A stretch of 64,000 nt of DNA from Brassica napus. Its lineage: Eukaryota; Streptophyta; Magnoliopsida; Brassicales; Brassicaceae. The notes beneath the pieces are model-generated. The model made no database searches, was not told the origin of the DNA, and saw nothing but the letters and a program-made list of their open reading frames with translations. The translations under genes were made by a program, and so were the position numbers. This document shows, piece by piece, positions 60,127 through 64,000 of this stretch (within the stretch, counting starts at the first letter, position 1; each line of letters begins with the position of its first letter). The stretch covers positions 11,611,389 through 11,675,388 of the forward strand of contig NC_063436.1 of NCBI RefSeq assembly GCF_020379485.1. The letters are read 5' to 3'.

Positions 60127-61213
60127 ATTAGCCTTCAATATTTCATGTAATTTTCACTGTTATTATAAAGAAAATGTAATAGGGTTTGTGAAACCTTATT
60201 GATTCAGTAGTTTGACTAAATATTTACTAATGAATATTAGAAAGTTTAGATTTCGAGTTTTTAAAAATGAAATTATGCAAATTAATGGAGCAAAAATATA
60301 CAAAAAATATGCATGTGAAAATATTATATCATTAAAGTGGTTTAGATGGTGCAATTAAACGTGAATTCTTATAATACAAATAGAATTACCGGTTTATAGT
60401 TTATAATAATATAATTATCTAGTGTTAAAAATAATGGTATTCTAAAATTAAAATATAACGTCTGAAGTAATATTCGTACTTATCAAAACATCCAGCCTGC
60501 CCGTACCACAGAGGTTGCTCATGTCTTTATCACAGAGGCTGCACCTGTGTTACAAGACGTGTTAGAAGACTATCACACTTTCCATTCTGTATCTAGAGAA
60601 TCTCTAACTCTTGTTGATGTTCTTGTTAAGCAAGCAAGAATGGCTTGTAAAAACTATGTAATATCTTGGATATTTTAGCGTTTAGTGGAATATGTTGACA
60701 AAAAAAGTATGTTCGAAACCATATATGAACCAACATAAATATCTCGGCATATATACCAAATTTATAATTTAATACTGTATTTATATAACACATAATAAAA
60801 TGTGCACTAGCCTATCATATTTTCATGTAATTTTCACTGTTATTGTAAAGAAAATGTAACAGGATTCGTGGAAGTCTTTTAATCCAAATTCATTAATGAT
60901 TTTGCGTTACGAAGTCTGGATTTCAACTCAAATTAATACAGAAAGATTTACAAAATACACAGAATAACAGAAGGAGTGTTATCTCTCTAGAACAGGTAAG
61001 GTGATGCGTGAATTTAATGATTGTTTTATAATTTATAGTATCCTAATTATTTAGTGCTGAAATAAAAAATAAAAAAATAATTGTATTCTAAAATTAAAAT
61101 ACAACGTCTGATTAGTAATATGCATATTCGTAACTGTATACAAACCAACATAAATAGTTCCGGCATACATACCAAATTTACAATTTAACATTTTTATAAC
61201 ACATAAGAAAAAA
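60127..61213. repeat. Tandem duplication, copy A with an insert (60127-60806) and copy B without (60807-61213)
   Basis: Both copies share TTTCATGTAATTTTCACTGT (60141, 60831), TATTCTAAAATTAAAATA then CAACGTCTGA-like sequence (60430, 61086), and CCAACATAAATA through ATACCAAATTT (60731, 61148). Between the second and third blocks copy A has about 230 extra bases (60481-60712). Confidence 0.8.
60465..60678 (+). pseudogene. Unidentified coding-like fragment inside copy A
   Basis: One frame is open for about 70 codons and reads like real protein: ARTTEVAHVFITEAAPVLQD, then VLEDYHTFHSVSRESLTLVD and VLVKQARMACKNYVISWIF before a stop. Base composition is higher in GC than the surroundings. It sits in the insert that is present in only one copy of the tandem duplication. 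There is no start context and no matching upstream exon, so it is best read as a captured or transposed gene fragment. I do not recognise the parent protein. Confidence 0.45.
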
Positions 61214-61741
61214 GGATAAAAAGGATAAATACTTTTGCTCTTTGTTCGCCGCTAAAAAAACACTATCGTTTTTCTTTGTTCATCTTCAAATCATTTTCTA
61301 CTTGCCTATAAGTCTATAACCAGTAACAAGATAAACACTATAATTAAAGATGTCAATGCGAAGTAAAACTCATGGATCAAACCTACCCACTTTATCCGTT
61401 TGCTATATTTACGGGTTAGGATTGAGGGTTTTGACTTTTGAACTTATATAACTTATAAGGTAAGTTTTCAAATCCTAATTGATATTGATAAACAAAATAG
61501 AATGATGGAAAGAAACCACAAATTTTGCAATGAATTCTTACTTAAATGAACTTTCTTAAACTTCTAAACAAGCTTGGCGTCTTAGCAACAACAACAAAAA
61601 AACCTACATTGGTTAATAGTTGGCCCTTTGTTAATTTTTTTAAATAATCACGCTTAATTATTCTATTTTGTAAAGAAATTTGATGATGTAGAAAATGACT
61701 GGAAAATTTAATGCCACGTCAAATTAATAAAAGGGCAATTG

Positions 61742-62270
61742 TCAATAATAGCACATTTTGAAGTTTATGTCTCAAAAATAGCACTACAAGGAGAAAGTCA
61801 CAAAAATGACATTCATTAAAGGATAAAATATCCCTAATACTCTTGATTTAAAATTAAATAAATAAACAAAAATAAATATAAATAAATAAAATAAAAATAA
61901 ATAAAATATATTAAAAAAAAAAAATTTATAGTTTCAGATTATATGTTTTCAGATTCAAAATTTTTATTATTTTTTTTTGAATTTATTTTTTGAATTTTTT
62001 TTTTATTTTTTTTTCAAATTTTCTTTTTATAATTTAAAAATACTTTTTGAAACTGTTTTTAAAATTTTTATTTTTTATTTTAGTATTTATTTTTTATAAA
62101 ATTTTAAACCCTAATTCCAAAACCCCACCCCCAACTCTAAACCCTAAGGTTTGGATTAATTAACCCAAGGAGTATAAGTGTATATTTACCTCTTTAATGA
62201 AACATATTTTTATGACTTTGAGCCTTGAGTGCTACTTTGGGAACAAAAAATTGGTTTGGTGTTATCCTAG
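61742..62270. mobile_element. Inverted-repeat element, about 0.53 kb, with ~55-bp degenerate TIRs
   Basis: The left end AATAATAGCACATTTTGAAG then AAAATAGCACTACAAGG is mirrored by the right end, read in reverse as AGGATAACACCAAACCAATT then AAAGTAGCACTCAAGG; both lead into AAAGTC. The core is A/T-rich, with a short AACCCTAA-bearing segment at 62105-62150. I recall similar sequences being abundant in Brassicaceae genomes. There is no coding capacity. Confidence 0.65.
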
Positions 62271-62432
62271 TCTTTTTCTCTTAATAAAACGCTGCGTTAT
62301 GGCTCTTTCAAACTCGAAATCCCTCCTCAATTTCCTCATAAGTCATAACCAAATCAAGCCGCTTCGTCTTCGTCGATCTTCCCTCTTCAGTCAAAAACCA
62401 ACCCTAATCTTATGTCTACTTAAAAGGTCTCT

Positions 62433-62850
62433 ATGCGTTCTAGAGATTTAATCAGCAGTATGCCAGATGAGGTTCTCGGCAAAATCCTGTCGTTTCTTCC
62501 GACAAGACTTGCTGCCTCCACGTCGGTTCTGTCCAAAAGGTGGAGGAACCTGCTTTCTCTTGTAGACACCCTTGATTTCAGTGACGAGATTGGGAACCCT
62601 GAAGGCTTCTCTGATTTTGTGGACACAACACTTGATCTCCTAAGCAACTCTCACTCAATCGTAAAATCATTCTCTCTGAGCTGTAAACATGAAAATTCTT
62701 GAGTGGACAGTTGGATTCGCACCGTCCTTGAGAGCGGCTTCTTGGAACTTCACTTGAAAATCGTATCTACGCAGAGTATAGAATCTCAGCTCTTCACGAG
62801 TAACACACTCGTCCAGCTTACTTTGTACGGTGGGTTTTGTTTCGATGTTT
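62433..62850 (+). pseudogene. F-box (FBD/LRR type) gene fragment with premature stop
   Basis: From the ATG at 62433 the frame encodes an F-box: [19 protein letters not shown], then [19 protein letters not shown]. It stops at the TGA at 62700-62702 after SLSCKHENS. The same frame continues directly with VDSWIRTVLESGFLELHLKI and LFTSNTLVQLTLYGGFCFD, which is the expected LRR-start region, then ends at 62850. The remaining LRR and FBD parts are missing. The nonsense codon and 3' truncation make it a pseudogene. A complete gene would target proteins for ubiquitination through SCF complexes. Confidence 0.85.
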
Positions 62851-63340
62851 GATATTGATCTAACTTGCTACACTTGATATTATTTTAAAGGACATTAGTT
62901 GTTACATGTGACTACTCATGGATAACCTAAAGTACACACAACACTAGACAACATACGTTATATAACACATGACATAGACAATGCCGAAGAGAACAACAAA
63001 GAAATATAGTATTGGGAGCAAACATTAATCTGAAAAATAAAAGTCTTCAAAGAAAAGTTATGTGCTCTGAAAAATAAAAGTCTTCCATTAAAGAAAAGTT
63101 ATGTATCATTGCCATTAATTAGCCATTTAAAATAGTGTTATTAAATTGTTGTTTCGCATCATTGCTATTAGCTTGCTAATTCGTAAGAGTAGCCCGTAAC
63201 TTAATATACATTTAAGCACAACATCAAAAGATTTAAAAAAATATATATATTCAGTTCACGAAAGAATACACATCTTTATAGAATTCGGGAAAGAAAATGC
63301 ACGAAAGAAATGGTTGCAGTTGTGTCTTCTGGACAAAGAA
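62851..63340. other. Intergenic spacer between the F-box fragment and the UGT gene
   Basis: AT-rich sequence with one short direct repeat (TGAAAAATAAAAGTCTTC at about 63031 and 63069). No gene is seen. Confidence 0.5.
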
Positions 63341-63345
63341 AAAGG

Positions 63346-64000
63346 CTAAGGCTTGATTCCTGTCACGTCCTGTATAAATTTGGCAGTAGCCGTATACGAA
63401 GATCCACCACCATTCAAGGTAGCTTTCCGCACCATCTGAGAGACATCTATCACTCTCTTCGTCACCAAATTATCATCCTTGTTCATCATCACACACCGAA
63501 TCGCTCTCTCTATCTCGTTTGCACTTACAAGCTCATCAACAAGTACCCTGTAATCAAGCTTCATCTCCACCGCGAGCTTCAGCTCCTTCACCATCATAAA
63601 CGCATTGAGCTGTTGCTCTGCATACATGGGCCACGTCACAATTGGCACACCAAACCATAAACTCTCTACTATTGAGTTCCATCCACAGTGAGAAACAAAA
63701 CTTCCCACTGCCTTGTGGGATAGTATTTCCACCTGAGGAGACCAACCACATATCACTCCTCGTCCCCTGACACGGTCAAGGAATCCCTCGGGCAAAGGAT
63801 CTTCATTTGCCACCTCTTCAGTGCGGAGTGACCAGAGGAATCTGCACTGACAAAGCTCAAGTCCACGTGCTATCTCCTTCACTTGATCACCTCTTAGCCT
63901 GCCCATACTCCCAAAACAAAGAAACACAACTGACCCCTCTGGCTGATCACCAAGCCATTTCATCAACTCGTCACGACGGGCCATGTCCTGTTCTGGATGA
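63346..64000 (-). CDS. UDP-glycosyltransferase family 71 (UGT71D1-like), 3' part only
   Basis: The frame is open from the window edge ([20 protein letters not shown]) to the stop at 63346, about 217 residues of a protein that normally has about 470; the 5' part lies beyond 64000. The PSPG box that binds the UDP-sugar is present: [20 protein letters not shown], then [16 protein letters not shown] and YAEQQ, with the final Gln typical of glucose users. Upstream of it is [20 protein letters not shown]. The C-terminal end IQDVTGIKP resembles Arabidopsis UGT71D1 and UGT71C members (recall). Acceptors in this family are flavonols and other small phenolics; the acceptor here is not known. Confidence 0.9.
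   Translation of the reverse strand, partial: HPEQDMARRDELMKWLGDQPEGSVVFLCFGSMGRLRGDQVKEIARGLELCQCRFLWSLRTEEVANEDPLPEGFLDRVRGRGVICGWSPQVEILSHKAVGSFVSHCGWNSIVESLWFGVPIVTWPMYAEQQLNAFMMVKELKLAVEMKLDYRVLVDELVSANEIERAIRCVMMNKDDNLVTKRVIDVSQMVRKATLNGGGSSYTATAKFIQDVTGIKP

Noticed and set aside
62105..62150. AACCCTAA motifs considered as an interstitial telomere
   Set aside because: Only one or two degenerate units, inside an inverted-repeat element; not a telomeric array.

Overview
This is plant nuclear DNA: spliced genes with GT-AG introns, AT-rich spacers full of transposon remnants, and plant-only families. Protein sequence and gene order point to a Brassicaceae genome of the Brassica type. From memory of the Arabidopsis map, the genes from about 0.2 to 49.6 kb follow the distal end of Arabidopsis chromosome 2 (RPL7a, SWI3A, an alpha/beta hydrolase, UXS4, a USP protein, GSTF8, ALG3, NF-YB5, a SANT protein, MTPc1, a CCCH zinc finger protein, then a small unknown). 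From about 52 kb to the end the genes (an EFL1-like gene, ABCG31, a UGT71D1-like gene) match a different part of that chromosome. A synteny junction therefore lies near 49.6-52.0 kb. Locus assignments are recall and were not searched.

Layout. 0.2-1.4 kb: RPL7a. 1.6-6.7 kb: a PIF/Harbinger-type transposon with matching TTA flanks, carrying a frameshifted transposase, a Myb/SANT-like ORF and a third, GRF zinc-finger plus coiled-coil gene, all on the minus strand. 7.1-9.2 kb: SWI3A. 9.7-11.9 kb: monoacylglycerol-lipase-like hydrolase. 12.6-14.7 kb: UDP-xylose synthase. 16.3-17.2 kb: universal stress protein. 18.5-19.5 kb: a possible retroposon. 20.0-21.1 kb: a phi-class GST with two start codons. 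21.3-23.9 kb: GH1 beta-glucosidase. 24.35 kb: tRNA-Gly(CCC). 24.5-25.5 kb: decayed ALG3. 28.2-28.7 kb: NF-YB5. 28.7-36.5 kb: a gene desert with MITE-like elements and a LINE RNase H fragment. 37.2-39.4 kb: SANT protein. 39.6-42.2 kb: MTPc1-type cation transporter. 42.5-43.7 kb: mTERF. 44.3-46.2 kb: five-finger CCCH protein. 49.1-49.6 kb: small acidic protein. 52.0-52.5 kb: ELF4-like. 53.0-59.1 kb: ABCG31-type full-size PDR transporter, 20 exons, intact. 59.2-62.3 kb: tandem duplication and an inverted-repeat element. 62.4-62.9 kb: F-box pseudogene. 63.3 kb to the end: 3' part of a UGT71 glycosyltransferase.

The genes do not form one pathway. They are ordinary single-gene loci in ancestral order, thinned by gene loss, as expected for a fractionated paleopolyploid segment. 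The most unusual material is in the accessory DNA: the three-gene Harbinger element, the partly deleted ALG3 gene, the 60-61 kb tandem duplication in which only one copy holds a coding-like insert, and the nested inverted-repeat elements. Exon boundaries were placed by hand from splice sites, reading-frame continuity and remembered homologues. For every gene called intact, the exon lengths sum to a whole number of codons.
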